This document shows, in pieces, positions 17,817 to 27,103 of a stretch of 64,000 bases of DNA. The stretch comes from Nocardia tengchongensis (GTDB lineage Bacteria; Actinomycetota; Actinomycetes; Mycobacteriales; Mycobacteriaceae). The position numbers and the translations under genes were made by a program. A model generated the notes under the pieces. The model was not told where the DNA came from. It saw only the letters and a list, made by a program, of their open reading frames with translations, and did no database searches. Every line of letters starts with the position of its first letter. Within the stretch, counting starts at the first letter, position 1. The stretch is taken from the NCBI RefSeq assembly GCF_018362975.1, contig NZ_CP074371.1, forward strand, positions 6,882,001-6,946,000. The letters run 5' to 3'.

Positions 17817-18214
17817 CAGGCGTTCGGCCACCAGTAGTGGTAGACGAGGTAGAGGCTCAGGGTCAGGCCGGGGAAGAAGATCAAGGCGCCGATCGGGATT
17901 CCGAGGGATGGGCGCCAGCCTCGGCGGCGGGCCATTCTTCCCAGCTGCCAGGTGGTTAGTCCTCCTGCTGCCCAGACGTACATCGGGAAGGCGCCGATAG
18001 TCAGGGTGATCCAAGGTGGGCAGGGGTGGCGCCAGCCGCAGTAGGCGGGGATGCCGTCCATGTCGCTGATGATCAGGAAGGTCAGGAAGGCTGAGCCGCA
18101 GAAGCCTAGGGTGCCCCAGAAGCGCCACCAGGTCAGGAAGGTGTGCCAGCGGTCGGGGGTGGGGGTGGGGTCGGCCACATGGCAGAAGATAGAGAACAAA
18201 CTGCTTTGGACCAA
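17816..18214 (-). CDS. Small multi-pass membrane protein, unknown
   Basis: 132 residues at most, with at least three hydrophobic segments (about 30-50, 70-87 and 104-125) and ten Trp residues. Met1 at 18214 or the in-frame GTG at 18178 could start it; neither has a convincing ribosome-binding site. The Arg-rich loop A-R-R-R-G-W-R and the C-terminal Y-H-Y-W-W-P-N-A mark an inner-membrane protein. No family recognised. It faces the phosphotransferase unit and is upstream-bounded by a 385-bp gene-free stretch. Confidence 0.55.
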   Translation of the reverse strand: MVQSSLFSIFCHVADPTPTPDRWHTFLTWWRFWGTLGFCGSAFLTFLIISDMDGIPAYCGWRHPCPPWITLTIGAFPMYVWAAGGLTTWQLGRMARRRGWRPSLGIPIGALIFFPGLTLSLYLVYHYWWPNA

Positions 18215-18599
18215 AGACCTAAGGGCTTTCTAAAGACGCAAAAGATAAAAAGATGCCTGGAGAAGGGAGGGAGGCTGGCTGGGTTGGGAGGCTCGCTCGC
18301 CTTCCAGCCTCATTGCGGCTCGGCCGTGGATCGGCCCGGTGTGGGGGTACAAGCACTCTGAAGTTGTCGAGGTACACGCACTGTGAAGTGTGCTGAGAGG
18401 GAAGGGCGGGGGTCGTCTCGAGCCCTCGAGTCTTTGAGTCTTTGGGCTTGTGTCTCGAGAAGGTGATCCGTGCAGTCCGTGGGCCGGGATCGGCGGGCAC
18501 GGCACCCAACTCGGCGTCAGCCCAGGTCCGGTAGGGCAGGCGAGGCGACCACACTCTATGTAGTTTTGCGAACGCCAGTGCGACACGAGCAGCACTGGT
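18215..18599. other. Gene-free stretch of unusual composition
   Basis: About 385 bases without a supportable gene. The left part is A-rich (AAAGACGCAAAAGATAAAAA near 18233-18252) in an otherwise GC-rich window, and the middle is a purine-rich GGGAGG tract. A short direct repeat GAGTCTTTG occurs at 18428-18436 and 18436-18444. It lies next to an HNH gene of the repetitive 13E12 family and may be a scar of its acquisition. No promoter or RNA gene could be recognised. Confidence 0.5.
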
Positions 18600-20051
18600 T
18601 CACGCAGCCCGTGAACGCCACTTTCGTGAACTGGAATCGATCGCAGCCGCGATCGCCTGCCCAACGTGATGGCGATCGTTCACGCGCGGAGTGCCGGTGG
18701 GGTCAACACTCTTCGGCGCAATCCACCCCGTTCGACCCCGATGCGGTGAGTCTTTGCCCATCACAACGGTTTTCCAACCATCGGGCCCATCGTTGATCAA
18801 CGCGTGGCAGTGATCGCACGCCAAGGTCAGGTTGTTGATGTCGGTGGGTCCGCCCTTGGCCCAGTCGGTGACGTGGTGTGCGGCGCACATCGAGGCGGGT
18901 TGTTCACAACCCGGACGGGTACATCCCTTGTCCCGGGCGCGGAGTGCCAGGCGTTGGGCGCGGTTCGCCGTTCGGCGGGATCGCTGCAGGTAGAGCGGCA
19001 TCCCGTCGCCGTCGAGGACCGCGATCACCGGGTGGGTTCCCTCGGCCATCTTCAGCGCCTCGTTGATCGAGACCTGGGTACCGGTGTTGGTGGTGGCCAC
19101 CCCGGTGCCGTTCTCGAGGTCGGTGAGGCTCATGGTGAGCACGACCTCGACCGGCAGGCCACGGTGCATGCCGAGGGCACGCATGTTCACGCCCGGCTGC
19201 ATCAGGGCCATCAGCGCGTCGTGGGTGCGCTGCCCGGCATCACGCCGATCCCGGCCCGCGGCAGCATCGAGAACACTGTCGGCGATGAACCCACCAGACG
19301 CGGTCGGGCTTTCCGGGTCCTCCACGTTGCACATACCCGGTCGAGCAAGCTTGGCGAACACAGCATCCAGGCACGCCCGCAGCTCGGGAGTGATCCACCC
19401 TTCGATCCGGGACATGCCATCCACGCCGGGACGGCACAGGGTGATGCCGCGTCGACGCCGACGGTCGGCATCGGAGACAACCTTCCCGTCCGGATCGAGC
19501 CGCGCGAGAATGTCCCGGCCGATCTTGGGCAGGTCATCGGGCCAGCCCTCACGCGAGTAGCCGACAAGGATCTCCTCGGCCTCCGTGCGTGCTTCGGTAG
19601 GGATGTCGGTCGGGAGGTGGTCCATCACGTCCATGATGTTGCGGACGTGATCCCGCGAAATCTCCCCGGCAGCAAAGGCTTCCGCCGTCACCGGCAGGGT
19701 CGGCGGGCGCAGATGGCCTGAGGGCTCGAAGAATTCCCCGCAGTGGTGGGTCACCTTCACCCGCAGGGCCGCGTCATACCGCGACAGGCCGAGGGTGTGG
19801 CGCAGGAACGGCACCATCTTCCCCGCCCCAGAACGTGCATGCAGTGACCGCTCGCCAGCTTCGATGATCAGGCGCGTATCCAGTGCGGCCAGTTGCCTTT
19901 TGCAGGCTTCGAGCTGCTGCATCAACGCCACAACATCTTCATCGGAGAACTGGGCCATCGCCGAGTTCTGGATGGTTTCGGTCAGGGTCGAGACCGCAGC
20001 CGCCAGTTCAGCGATGCCGCAGTCGTCGAGTGTCACCCCATTCGAATCCAT
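18600..20051 (-). CDS. HNH endonuclease with DUF222 domain (13E12-repeat family)
   Basis: 483 residues. Residues ~35-320 are the DUF222 helical region and ~385-430 a complete HNH nuclease: C-T-R-P-G-C, A-A-H-H-V-T-D-W, G-G-P-T-D-I-N-N-L and C-D-H-C-H. These proteins occur in many dispersed copies in mycobacterial and nocardial genomes (REP13E12 group) and behave like mobile or selfish elements, though transposition is not established. The HNH motif is intact, so this copy could be active. It sits between the gene block after cysG and cobE, where related genomes have no insertion. Confidence 0.9.
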   Translation of the reverse strand: MDSNGVTLDDCGIAELAAAVSTLTETIQNSAMAQFSDEDVVALMQQLEACKRQLAALDTRLIIEAGERSLHARSGAGKMVPFLRHTLGLSRYDAALRVKVTHHCGEFFEPSGHLRPPTLPVTAEAFAAGEISRDHVRNIMDVMDHLPTDIPTEARTEAEEILVGYSREGWPDDLPKIGRDILARLDPDGKVVSDADRRRRRGITLCRPGVDGMSRIEGWITPELRACLDAVFAKLARPGMCNVEDPESPTASGGFIADSVLDAAAGRDRRDAGQRTHDALMALMQPGVNMRALGMHRGLPVEVVLTMSLTDLENGTGVATTNTGTQVSINEALKMAEGTHPVIAVLDGDGMPLYLQRSRRTANRAQRLALRARDKGCTRPGCEQPASMCAAHHVTDWAKGGPTDINNLTLACDHCHALINDGPDGWKTVVMGKDSPHRGRTGWIAPKSVDPTGTPRVNDRHHVGQAIAAAIDSSSRKWRSRAA

Positions 20052-20122
20052 GTGCTAATTCTACGCCCACGCGATCACCCTGGGAACCCGAAATGTCCAG
20101 TATCGCAAGCCTTTTCACAATT

Positions 20123-20142
20123 CGAACTAGAAATCTAGTTCG
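20123..20142. terminator. Palindrome overlapping the cobE stop codon
   Basis: CGAACTAGA-AA-TCTAGTTCG is a 9-bp inverted repeat with a 2-base spacer, spanning the cobE TAG. It is at the end of the cobalamin operon and may form a small terminator stem; there is no T tract on either strand, so a protein-binding role is also possible. Confidence 0.35.
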
Positions 20143-20495
20143 GCAGCAGCAATAACGATTCCGAACACAACCTTCTTCTCGAAAGCCAAATCCCCACCCC
20201 CACTGGCCAATACCGCCGCAGCCTCGGCAACACTCCCCACCCCCAAAGCCTCCGAAACCCGACCCGACGGATTGGGAACCGACACAGCCCCCAATTCCAC
20301 CGCCGAGAACCCGACAGCTTCCGCACCCAACCGCGCCGCCGCCTCGACGAACCCGGGTTCCCCGACCCGCCGATCGATCGTGGCCAATCGACGGATCACC
20401 CCGTCCCCCAGCACTTCCCGCACTGCCGCGACTATAAGGTCGGCGGCGGTTCCGGGCCGCAACCCGACACCGACCGCCAACTCACACGGCGACAT
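20127..20495 (-). CDS. cobE: Cobalamin biosynthesis protein CobE/CbiG C-terminal type
   Basis: 122 residues from ATG 20495, overlapping the end of cobB by 14 bases. The N-terminus L-A-V-G-V-G-L-R-P-G-T-A, then A-T-I-D-R-R-V-G-E-P-G, G-F-S-A-V-E-L and V-P-N-P-S-G are the standard motifs of the CobE/CbiG_C domain, which acts in the ring-contraction or hydrolysis stage of corrin synthesis. Its place as last gene of the cob cluster and the overlap with cobB indicate translational coupling. A longer frame upstream (to 20603) lies wholly inside cobB and was rejected. Confidence 0.85.
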   Translation of the reverse strand: MSPCELAVGVGLRPGTAADLIVAAVREVLGDGVIRRLATIDRRVGEPGFVEAAARLGAEAVGFSAVELGAVSVPNPSGRVSEALGVGSVAEAAAVLASGGGDLAFEKKVVFGIVIAAAELDF

Positions 20496-21867
20496 CGATC
20501 CGAGCGAAATCGGCTGCCGCGGACACGAACCGGCCGACAGCCGCCGGGTTCCCAGCCGGATGTGTATGCAGGTAGGACGCGTGCACCCGATCCAGAGCCG
20601 CACCCTCCCGAACAGTTTCGCCGGCGGGAGAACGCCACGCCCAGGCCGGCGCGGCCGAACCCACGTTGGTCAACCGAGTGCGATGGAATTCGTGACCGCG
20701 CACCCGTTCGCCCGCACTCCAGAGCGGAGAATCGGTGAGCGCCACCGCATCTCGATACCCGAGCGTCAAACGCGGACCGAACTCGGCGTCGGCGTCGAGC
20801 ACACCCGCCATGCGATGACCGTCGAGCGTCCGAGTCAGGTAGAGCAGTCCGGCGCATTCGGCGTGAATCGGCATGCCACGACGAGCCCGATCGGCGATCG
20901 TCGCGAGCAGTCCCGTGTTCGCGGCGAGCTCGGCGGCGTGCTCCTCCGGGAATCCGCCGGGAATGACCAATCCAGCTGTACCGGTGGGCAGTTCGTCCCG
21001 AAGCGGATCGAAGACGCGAACCTCCGCGCCCGCCGCCGCCAGCAGCTCGCGGTGTTCGGCGTACCCGAAGGTGAAGGCCGGTCCCCCGGCGATGGCCACC
21101 ACCGGCCCCGATTCCTGCGTCGCCACTTCCTCGGCGGGATCCCACGCCTGCCCTTGCACATTCGATCCGGCCAAGGCCGCCACCGCGCCCAGATCGATGT
21201 GCGCGGCCACCAGATCCGTCATCGCGTCCACGGCCGCCTGGGCCGCGTTCCCGTGCTCGACGGCCGGGATCAACCCGAGATGCCGTGACGGGACGGCCAA
21301 TTCGGCCAGGCGCGGCAACGCGCCCAGGACCGGCAGTCCCACCCGGGCGCATGCGGCGCGCAGCACCTGTTCGTGGCGTTCGCTGCCCACCCGGTTGAGG
21401 ATCACGCCACCCAGCCGGATGCCGCTGTCGTAGGTCGCGAATCCGTGCAGCAGCGCCGCCAGGCTCTGGCTGTGCCCGCGGGCGTCGACGACCAGGATCA
21501 CCGGTGCGCCGAGCATGGCCGCGATCTGCGCGGTCGAGCCCTCCGCGATGGGGTCGGTGTTGTTCTCGTCGATGCGGCCGTCGAACAAGCCCATGACGCC
21601 CTCGACGACCGCGAGATCACAGTCGCGGCTGCCGTGCAGGTACAGCGGGGCCACCCGCTCGGGGCCGACCAGCACCGGGTCCAGGTTTCGGCCGGGGCGA
21701 CCGGCGGCCAGGCCGTGATAGCCGGGGTCGATGTAGTCCGGGCCCACCTTGAACGGCGCGACCCGGTGCCCGGCGCGGCGCAGGGCGCCGATCAATCCGG
21801 TGGCGACAGTGGTCTTTCCGCTGCCCGACGCGGGCGCGGCGATGACGACGGCGGGGGTGCTCACCAT
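20482..21867 (-). CDS. cobB: Cobyrinic acid a,c-diamide synthase
   Basis: 461 residues from ATG 21867; the frame is open further upstream but that part is out-of-frame cobO. The N-terminal P-loop is A-A-P-A-S-G-S-G-K-T-T, followed by K-V-G-P-D-Y-I-D-P-G-Y-H. The C-terminal glutamine amidotransferase domain has P-G-G-F-P-E-E-H and the catalytic Cys in A-E-C-A-G-L-L-Y. It amidates carboxylates a and c of the corrin ring with ATP and glutamine. The start overlaps the cobO stop (ATGGTGA), so the two are translationally coupled. Confidence 0.94.
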   Translation of the reverse strand: MVSTPAVVIAAPASGSGKTTVATGLIGALRRAGHRVAPFKVGPDYIDPGYHGLAAGRPGRNLDPVLVGPERVAPLYLHGSRDCDLAVVEGVMGLFDGRIDENNTDPIAEGSTAQIAAMLGAPVILVVDARGHSQSLAALLHGFATYDSGIRLGGVILNRVGSERHEQVLRAACARVGLPVLGALPRLAELAVPSRHLGLIPAVEHGNAAQAAVDAMTDLVAAHIDLGAVAALAGSNVQGQAWDPAEEVATQESGPVVAIAGGPAFTFGYAEHRELLAAAGAEVRVFDPLRDELPTGTAGLVIPGGFPEEHAAELAANTGLLATIADRARRGMPIHAECAGLLYLTRTLDGHRMAGVLDADAEFGPRLTLGYRDAVALTDSPLWSAGERVRGHEFHRTRLTNVGSAAPAWAWRSPAGETVREGAALDRVHASYLHTHPAGNPAAVGRFVSAAADFARIDVAV

Positions 21868-22481
21868 TCGATGCCGCGTTGGCCCTTGCGGCCGGCGTCC
21901 ATCGGATGCTTCACCTTCGTCATCTCGGTGACCAGGTCCGCGGCGTCGATCAAAGCCTGCGGGGCGTCCCGTCCGGTGATCACCACGTGCTGGTTGCCCG
22001 GGCGGTTGCGCAGCGTCTCGACGACCTCGTCCACGTCGACCCAGCCCCACTTGAGCGGGTAGGTGAACTCGTCCAGCACGTAGAAGCGGTGCTGTTCGGT
22101 CTCGAGTCGCCGCTTGATCTCCTGCCAACCGGCGGCGGCCGCCTCGGCGTGATCGTCGTCCGAGCCCTGCTTGCGGGTCCAGGACCAGCCCTCGCCCATC
22201 TTGTGCCACTCCACCGCGCCACCCGCGCCGGTGTCGTCGTGCAGCTGCCCGAGCGTCCGGAAGGCCGCTTCCTCCCCCACCTTCCACTTCGCGCTCTTCA
22301 CGAACTGGAACACCGCGATATCGAAGCCCTGATTCCAAGCCCGCAGCGCCATCCCGAACGCGGCCGTCGACTTCCCCTTGCCGGGGCCGGTGTGGACCGC
22401 CAGCACGGGCTGGTTGCGCCGCTGCCGGGTGGTCAACCCGTCGTCGGGAATGGATTCCGGGAGGGGAACACCCTTCGGCAT
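21861..22481 (-). CDS. cobO: Corrinoid adenosyltransferase (CobO/BtuR)
   Basis: 206 residues from ATG 22481, which has a good AAAGGAG site at 22491-22497. The P-loop V-H-T-G-P-G-K-G-K-S-T-A-A-F-G, then F-Q-F-V-K-S-A-K-W, E-G-W-S-W-T and L-D-E-F-T-Y-P-L are characteristic of CobA/CobO enzymes. The enzyme transfers adenosyl from ATP to cob(I)yrinic acid a,c-diamide, the step following CobB. A longer frame reaching 22550 adds a basic N-terminus with no known counterpart. Confidence 0.94.
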   Translation of the reverse strand: MPKGVPLPESIPDDGLTTRQRRNQPVLAVHTGPGKGKSTAAFGMALRAWNQGFDIAVFQFVKSAKWKVGEEAAFRTLGQLHDDTGAGGAVEWHKMGEGWSWTRKQGSDDDHAEAAAAGWQEIKRRLETEQHRFYVLDEFTYPLKWGWVDVDEVVETLRNRPGNQHVVITGRDAPQALIDAADLVTEMTKVKHPMDAGRKGQRGIEW

Positions 22482-22615
22482 CGGTCGAGGCTCCTTTCGC
22501 TGCGGCCAGGCACACCGCTCTCGACGTTCACGGTGCCATACCGCGATCACCGCGCCGCACAGCGGCCCGGCGGAGTCGCTACGGCCCGGCCGGAATCGAG
22601 GTCGCTGCCACGGGC

Positions 22616-24751
22616 CTACGCGGCGCGGGTCGCGCGGACGACGCCCGCGACCGCGTCACCGGTGAGGTCGCCCAATTGCAGGTAGCCGCCGCGCAGTTCG
22701 GCCGCGAAGTCGCGCGCCAAACCGAGGCGGATCATGCCGCGTTCGCAGTCGACGACCATCGCGGTGACGGAGTCGGTGGCGAGCATGCGGGCCGCGGCGC
22801 GGGCGCGCGGGACCGGGTCGACGCCGCCGGTGGCTCGGCCGTCGGTGAGCAGGACCAAGAGGGGGCGGCGGTGGGGGTCGCGGGTACGTTCGCGGCGGAT
22901 CAGGTCGCGGGCCTTCAGGAGGCCCTGGGCCAGTGGGGTTTTGCCGCCGGTGCGGAGATCGGCCAGACGGCGGACCGCGATATCCACCGAGGACGTCGGA
23001 GGCAGGACCAGTTCCGCGTCAGCGCCGCGCATGGTGATGACGGCGACCTTGTCGCGACGCTGGTAGGCGTCACGTAGCAGGGCCACGACGGCGTTGGTGA
23101 CTGCGGAGAGGCGGTCGCGGGCCGCCATCGAGCCGGAGGTGTCCACGACGAAGACGACCAGGTTGCCTTCGCGGCCTTCCCGATACGCGCCACGCAGGTC
23201 GTCGGCGGCGAAGGCGAGCGGGCCCGCCAGGCGGCCACGCTCGAACTGGCGGGGGGCCGCGGCGAAGATGGTGCCCAGCAGGTGCAGGCCGGTGGAGGTG
23301 TCGTCGGTGGCGCGAACGATGCGGCCCTGACGGGTGCGGGCACGGGAGCGGCGGCCGGGTGCGCCCTCGCCGACACCGGGGACCTCCCAGCGCGGGGGCT
23401 TGGGGAGGGTGGCGGTCTGGGCGGCGATGCGGCCCTCGGCGGAGGGTCGGTCGGTAGCGGGGTTGCGGTCCGGCCGGGGGTCGCCCGGGTTCTGGCTTCC
23501 CGCAGGGGAATCCGGAGCGAACGACGGATCCGCGTCCGGGGAGCCCGGATCGCCGTCGTGCGGGCTCGGATCGCCGTCCAGGGCATCCGGGCCGCCATCG
23601 CGAGCGCCTGGGCCGCCATCCGCTGACGACTCGTCGTCCCGCGAATTCAGTTCCCGGGCAGGTGAATCGGCGTCGTCGGCCGGATCCTGCGGTCCCGCGC
23701 CGTCGTTCGGCGGGACCGCTTCACCTTTTCCCAGGCTGTCAGCTCCGTCGCGGTCGGCGCGGGCGGCTTCGTCGGCGGCCTGGCGCATGGCGTCGTCGAG
23801 TTGCTCCTCGCTGATGCCGGGTTCGTCGAACGGGTCGCGGCGGCGCCGGTGCGGCAGGGCCAGTTCGGCGGCGATGCGGACATCGGCTTCGGTGACGGCG
23901 GTCGCGCCGCGCCACGCGGCGTGCGCGGTGGCGGTGCGGGCCACGACGAGGTCGGCGCGCATGCCGTCGACGTCGAAGGTCGCGCACAGGGCGGCGATGC
24001 GGCGCAGCTCCACATTGTCGAGGCTGACCTCGGCGAGCCGGTCGCGTGCGGTCAGAATGCGTTCGGCCACTTCACGATCGGCGGCCGAGTAGCGGTCGGC
24101 GAACGCGCCGGGGTCGGCCTCGTAGTCCAGGCGGCGGCGCACCACCGCCATGCGCACATCCACGTCGCGCGAGGCGACGACGTCCACGGTCAGCCCGAAA
24201 CGGTCCAGCAGCTGCGGCCGCAGCTCGCCTTCCTCGGGATTCATGGTGCCCACCAACACGAATCGCGCCGGATGCGTGTGCGAGACGCCATCGCGCTCGA
24301 TGTGCACCCGCCCCATGGCGGCCGCGTCCAGCAGCACATCGACCAGGTGGTCGTGCAGCAGATTCACTTCGTCGACGTAGAGCACGCCGTGATGCGCCGC
24401 GGCCAGCAGCCCGGGCTTGAACGCCTGCTCCCCGTCCCGCAGCACCCGCTCCAGGTCCAGCGACCCGACCACCCGATCCTCGGTCGCGCCCACCGGCAAC
24501 TCGACCAGCCGCGCGGGCCGCGCCCCCTCCTCGTCGACCACCGGCGGCAGCAGCTGCGCGAGCGCCCGCACCACGGTCGACTTCGCGGTCCCCTTCTCCC
24601 CGCGCACCAGCACCCCGCCGATCCCCGGATGCACCGCACACAGAATCAACGCCAGCTGCAACCGCTCCTGCCCCACCACCGCGGAGAACGGAAACCCGGC
24701 CTCATCACCGGCCGCACGAACACTCTCGGAGTAAGCCACAGGAACAGACAC
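22616..24751 (-). CDS. Magnesium/cobalt chelatase ATPase: ChlI-ChlD (AAA+/vWA) fusion
   Basis: 711 residues. Residues ~20-330 are an AAA+ ATPase with Walker A G-E-K-G-T-A-K-S and Walker [12 protein letters not shown] ~130-residue linker rich in Asp, Gly and Pro follows. Residues ~510-700 are a von Willebrand A domain with an intact metal site D-T-S-G-S-M. The fused form next to cobO and cobB is standard in mycolata and, without a bacteriochlorophyll pathway, is presumed to supply ATPase subunits for cobalt insertion with CobN, which is not in this window. The 134-bp gap to cobO shows no cobalamin riboswitch I can recognise. Confidence 0.9.
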   Translation of the reverse strand: MSVPVAYSESVRAAGDEAGFPFSAVVGQERLQLALILCAVHPGIGGVLVRGEKGTAKSTVVRALAQLLPPVVDEEGARPARLVELPVGATEDRVVGSLDLERVLRDGEQAFKPGLLAAAHHGVLYVDEVNLLHDHLVDVLLDAAAMGRVHIERDGVSHTHPARFVLVGTMNPEEGELRPQLLDRFGLTVDVVASRDVDVRMAVVRRRLDYEADPGAFADRYSAADREVAERILTARDRLAEVSLDNVELRRIAALCATFDVDGMRADLVVARTATAHAAWRGATAVTEADVRIAAELALPHRRRRDPFDEPGISEEQLDDAMRQAADEAARADRDGADSLGKGEAVPPNDGAGPQDPADDADSPARELNSRDDESSADGGPGARDGGPDALDGDPSPHDGDPGSPDADPSFAPDSPAGSQNPGDPRPDRNPATDRPSAEGRIAAQTATLPKPPRWEVPGVGEGAPGRRSRARTRQGRIVRATDDTSTGLHLLGTIFAAAPRQFERGRLAGPLAFAADDLRGAYREGREGNLVVFVVDTSGSMAARDRLSAVTNAVVALLRDAYQRRDKVAVITMRGADAELVLPPTSSVDIAVRRLADLRTGGKTPLAQGLLKARDLIRRERTRDPHRRPLLVLLTDGRATGGVDPVPRARAAARMLATDSVTAMVVDCERGMIRLGLARDFAAELRGGYLQLGDLTGDAVAGVVRATRAA

Positions 24752-24883
24752 GCCCCAACTCTATGCGCGCCCCCAACCCCCACCCCCACGACCCCATCGC
24801 ACCCGACCGACCACCACGCCACCGACAAATACGACGTCGATGCGCGACCCGACAAAGCCTGCGAACCGGGCCGCTGAAACAGC

Positions 24884-24914
24884 CGCGCCCGCTGTGGGTT
24901 TCACAGCGGGCGCG
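24884..24914 (-). terminator. Intrinsic terminator after the GNAT gene
   Basis: A perfect 13-bp stem pairs 24884-24896 (CGCGCCCGCTGTG) with 24902-24914, with a 5-base loop. Read on the minus strand it follows the acetyltransferase stop by 24 bases, with GCTGTTTC next. It separates the mqo-GNAT unit from the chelatase gene. Confidence 0.65.
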
Positions 24915-24938
24915 GGGGGTGTTCCAAGGGGTGCGGGG

Positions 24939-25388
24939 TCAGCCGCGGCGCATCGGGATGTGGGGGATGCCGTCTTCGATGTACTCCGGGCCGTCGACCT
25001 TGAAGCCGTGCTTGGTGTACATGTCGAGCAGGTAGGTCTGGGCGTTCAGGCGGACCGTCGCCGAACCCGCTTCGGCCAGGGCGGCCTGCAGGAGGCGGGT
25101 GGTGTAGCCGTGGCCGCGGGCCTCGGGGGTGGTACAGAGGCGGCCGATGCGGAAGGACTTGACGCCGTCCTCGTGCTCCTCCATCAGGCGGAGCGTGCAG
25201 ATCGTCTCGCCCTCGTCATCGAGCCAGAAGTGGCGGGTCTCCGGCAACAGGTCGAAACCGTCCAGTTCCGGGTAGGCGCACTTCTGCTCGACGACGAAAA
25301 CCTCTACGCGAAGTTTCAACAGCTTGTACAGCGTCGTGGTGTCCAGGTCTTGGGACCACGACCTTTTGAGAGCAACCGTTGACATCAT
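24939..25388 (-). CDS. GNAT acetyltransferase, ElaA type
   Basis: 149 residues. The N-terminal L-Y-K-L-L-K-L-R-V-E-V-F-V-V-E-Q-K-C-A-Y-P-E-L-D-G signature identifies ElaA-like proteins, and R-G-H-G-Y-T-T-R-L-L is the acetyl-CoA-binding loop. The acceptor is unknown. It starts 18 bases after mqo and is the second gene of that unit, as in M. tuberculosis (Rv2851c-Rv2852c). Met1 and Met2 are both possible starts. Confidence 0.88.
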   Translation of the reverse strand: MMSTVALKRSWSQDLDTTTLYKLLKLRVEVFVVEQKCAYPELDGFDLLPETRHFWLDDEGETICTLRLMEEHEDGVKSFRIGRLCTTPEARGHGYTTRLLQAALAEAGSATVRLNAQTYLLDMYTKHGFKVDGPEYIEDGIPHIPMRRG

Positions 25389-25406
25389 CGCGTCTTGCTA
25401 TCACAT

Positions 25407-26930
25407 CTACGCGTGAGAAGCGATACCAACGTGCTTCGGCGTGTTGTCGGCGTCCAGCTGCAGGGCCTTGGTGGACCAGTCCCACACCTCGCGGTACAGG
25501 GCCTGGTTCTCCGAGAGCTTGGTGCCCAGCGACGGCACCATTTCCTTCAGTTTCGGCTCCCACGTGGAGAATTCGCGCGGGAAGCACTTCTTCATCACGT
25601 CGAGCATGGCGCTCACACAGGTGGACGCGCCCGGGGAGGCGCCGAGCAGGCCGGCGATGGTGCCGTCCTCGGCCGCGACGACCGCGGTGCCCAGCTCCAG
25701 CACGCCGCCCGCACCCTTGCGGCGGATGACCTGCACGCGCTGACCGGCGACGATCAGCTCCCAGTCGTCGCCGTCGGCGCGCGGAATGAACTCCTCCATG
25801 ACGCCGACACGACCGGTCTGCGACTTGAGCAGCTCACCGACCAGGTAGTTGACCAGGCCCATCTCGGTGACACCGACACCCAGCATGGAGAACAGGTTGT
25901 TCGGCTTCACCGACTTGAACAGGTCGGTCAGCTTGCCGTCCTTGAGGAACTTCGGCGTCCAGCCGGCGTACGGGCCGAACAGCAGGCCCTTCTCACCGTT
26001 GATGACGCGAGTGTCCAAGTGCGGCACCGACATCGGCGGCGCGCCGACCGAGGCCTGGCCGTACACCTTGGCCTCGTGCTGGGCCACCAGATCCGGGTTA
26101 GTGCAGCGCAGGAACAGACCCGACACCGGGAAGCCGCCGAAACCGCTGATCTCCTTGATGCCCGACTTCTGCAGCAGCGGCAGCGCGCCGCCGCCCGCGC
26201 CCACGAACACGAACTTGGCGTTGATCACGCGCGCCTTGTTGCTGCGCAGGTTGCGCACCTTGACCAGCCAGGAGCCGTCGGACTGCTTGGACAGGTTGAC
26301 CACCTCGTGGCCGAACGCGATGTCCGCGCCGGACGCGCCCAGGAAGGCCAGCAGTTCCTTGGTGAGCTCACCGAAGTCGATGTCGGTACCGGAGTCGGTC
26401 CAGTTCAGGGCGACCGGGTCGGAGAAGTCACGGCCCTTGGCCATCAGCGGTAGTCGCCGCGCGAATTCCGCGGCGTCGTCGATGAATTCCATCCCCTCGA
26501 ACAGCGGGTGCCGCGACAGCGCCTCGTGGCGCTTGCGCAGGTACTCGACGCCGTCCGCACCGTGCGTGAAGCTCACGTGCGGGATCGGGTTGATGAAGTT
26601 CGACGGGTTGGCCAGCACGCCGTTCTCGACCGCGTAGGACCAGAACTGCCGCGAGACCTGGAAACGCTCGTTGATGTCGATGGCCTTGGCGATCTCCACC
26701 GAGCCGTCGGCGTTCTGCGGCGTGTAGTTCAGCTCGCACAGGGCCGAGTGGCCCGTGCCGGCGTTGTTCCACGGGTCGCTGCTCTCGGCGGCCGCGGCCT
26801 CCAGGCGCTCGAAAATGGTGATCGACCAATCCGGCTGCACCTGACGAAGGAGGGCACCGAGGGTGGCACTCATGATGCCGGCACCGATGAGTACTACATC
26901 GGTCTTTTCAATCGTGGCAGCGTTCGACAC
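25407..26930 (-). CDS. mqo: Malate:quinone oxidoreductase
   Basis: 507 residues, full length. The FAD-binding motif [13 protein letters not shown] is at residues ~13-25, and [15 protein letters not shown] and the C-terminal [10 protein letters not shown] are diagnostic of Mqo. It is a peripheral membrane enzyme that oxidises malate and reduces the quinone pool, bypassing NAD malate dehydrogenase. Its codon use is more ordered (many AAG/CTG) than neighbours, consistent with good expression. It heads a two-gene unit with the GNAT gene. Confidence 0.96.
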   Translation of the reverse strand: MSNAATIEKTDVVLIGAGIMSATLGALLRQVQPDWSITIFERLEAAAAESSDPWNNAGTGHSALCELNYTPQNADGSVEIAKAIDINERFQVSRQFWSYAVENGVLANPSNFINPIPHVSFTHGADGVEYLRKRHEALSRHPLFEGMEFIDDAAEFARRLPLMAKGRDFSDPVALNWTDSGTDIDFGELTKELLAFLGASGADIAFGHEVVNLSKQSDGSWLVKVRNLRSNKARVINAKFVFVGAGGGALPLLQKSGIKEISGFGGFPVSGLFLRCTNPDLVAQHEAKVYGQASVGAPPMSVPHLDTRVINGEKGLLFGPYAGWTPKFLKDGKLTDLFKSVKPNNLFSMLGVGVTEMGLVNYLVGELLKSQTGRVGVMEEFIPRADGDDWELIVAGQRVQVIRRKGAGGVLELGTAVVAAEDGTIAGLLGASPGASTCVSAMLDVMKKCFPREFSTWEPKLKEMVPSLGTKLSENQALYREVWDWSTKALQLDADNTPKHVGIASHA

Positions 26931-27103
26931 GGCGGGGATCGACTTCCTTGTCTTTTTTGGGTCACCAGGTGGGGGTTAGGTTACCCGTCGTTCACTTGGA
27001 CTCAATTCTGCCCCTGACCATTCCCGAATCCCGCTTCGAAATCCCCGAATGTGAGAGATCCCTCCCAAATAGACATCTAGGCACCGCGGTCTATGTTGAG
27101 CGG

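Noticed and set aside
22482..24938. Cobalamin riboswitch upstream of cobO or the chelatase
   Set aside because: I looked for the conserved B12-box and core elements on the minus strand and could not recognise them; a covariance-model search would settle it.
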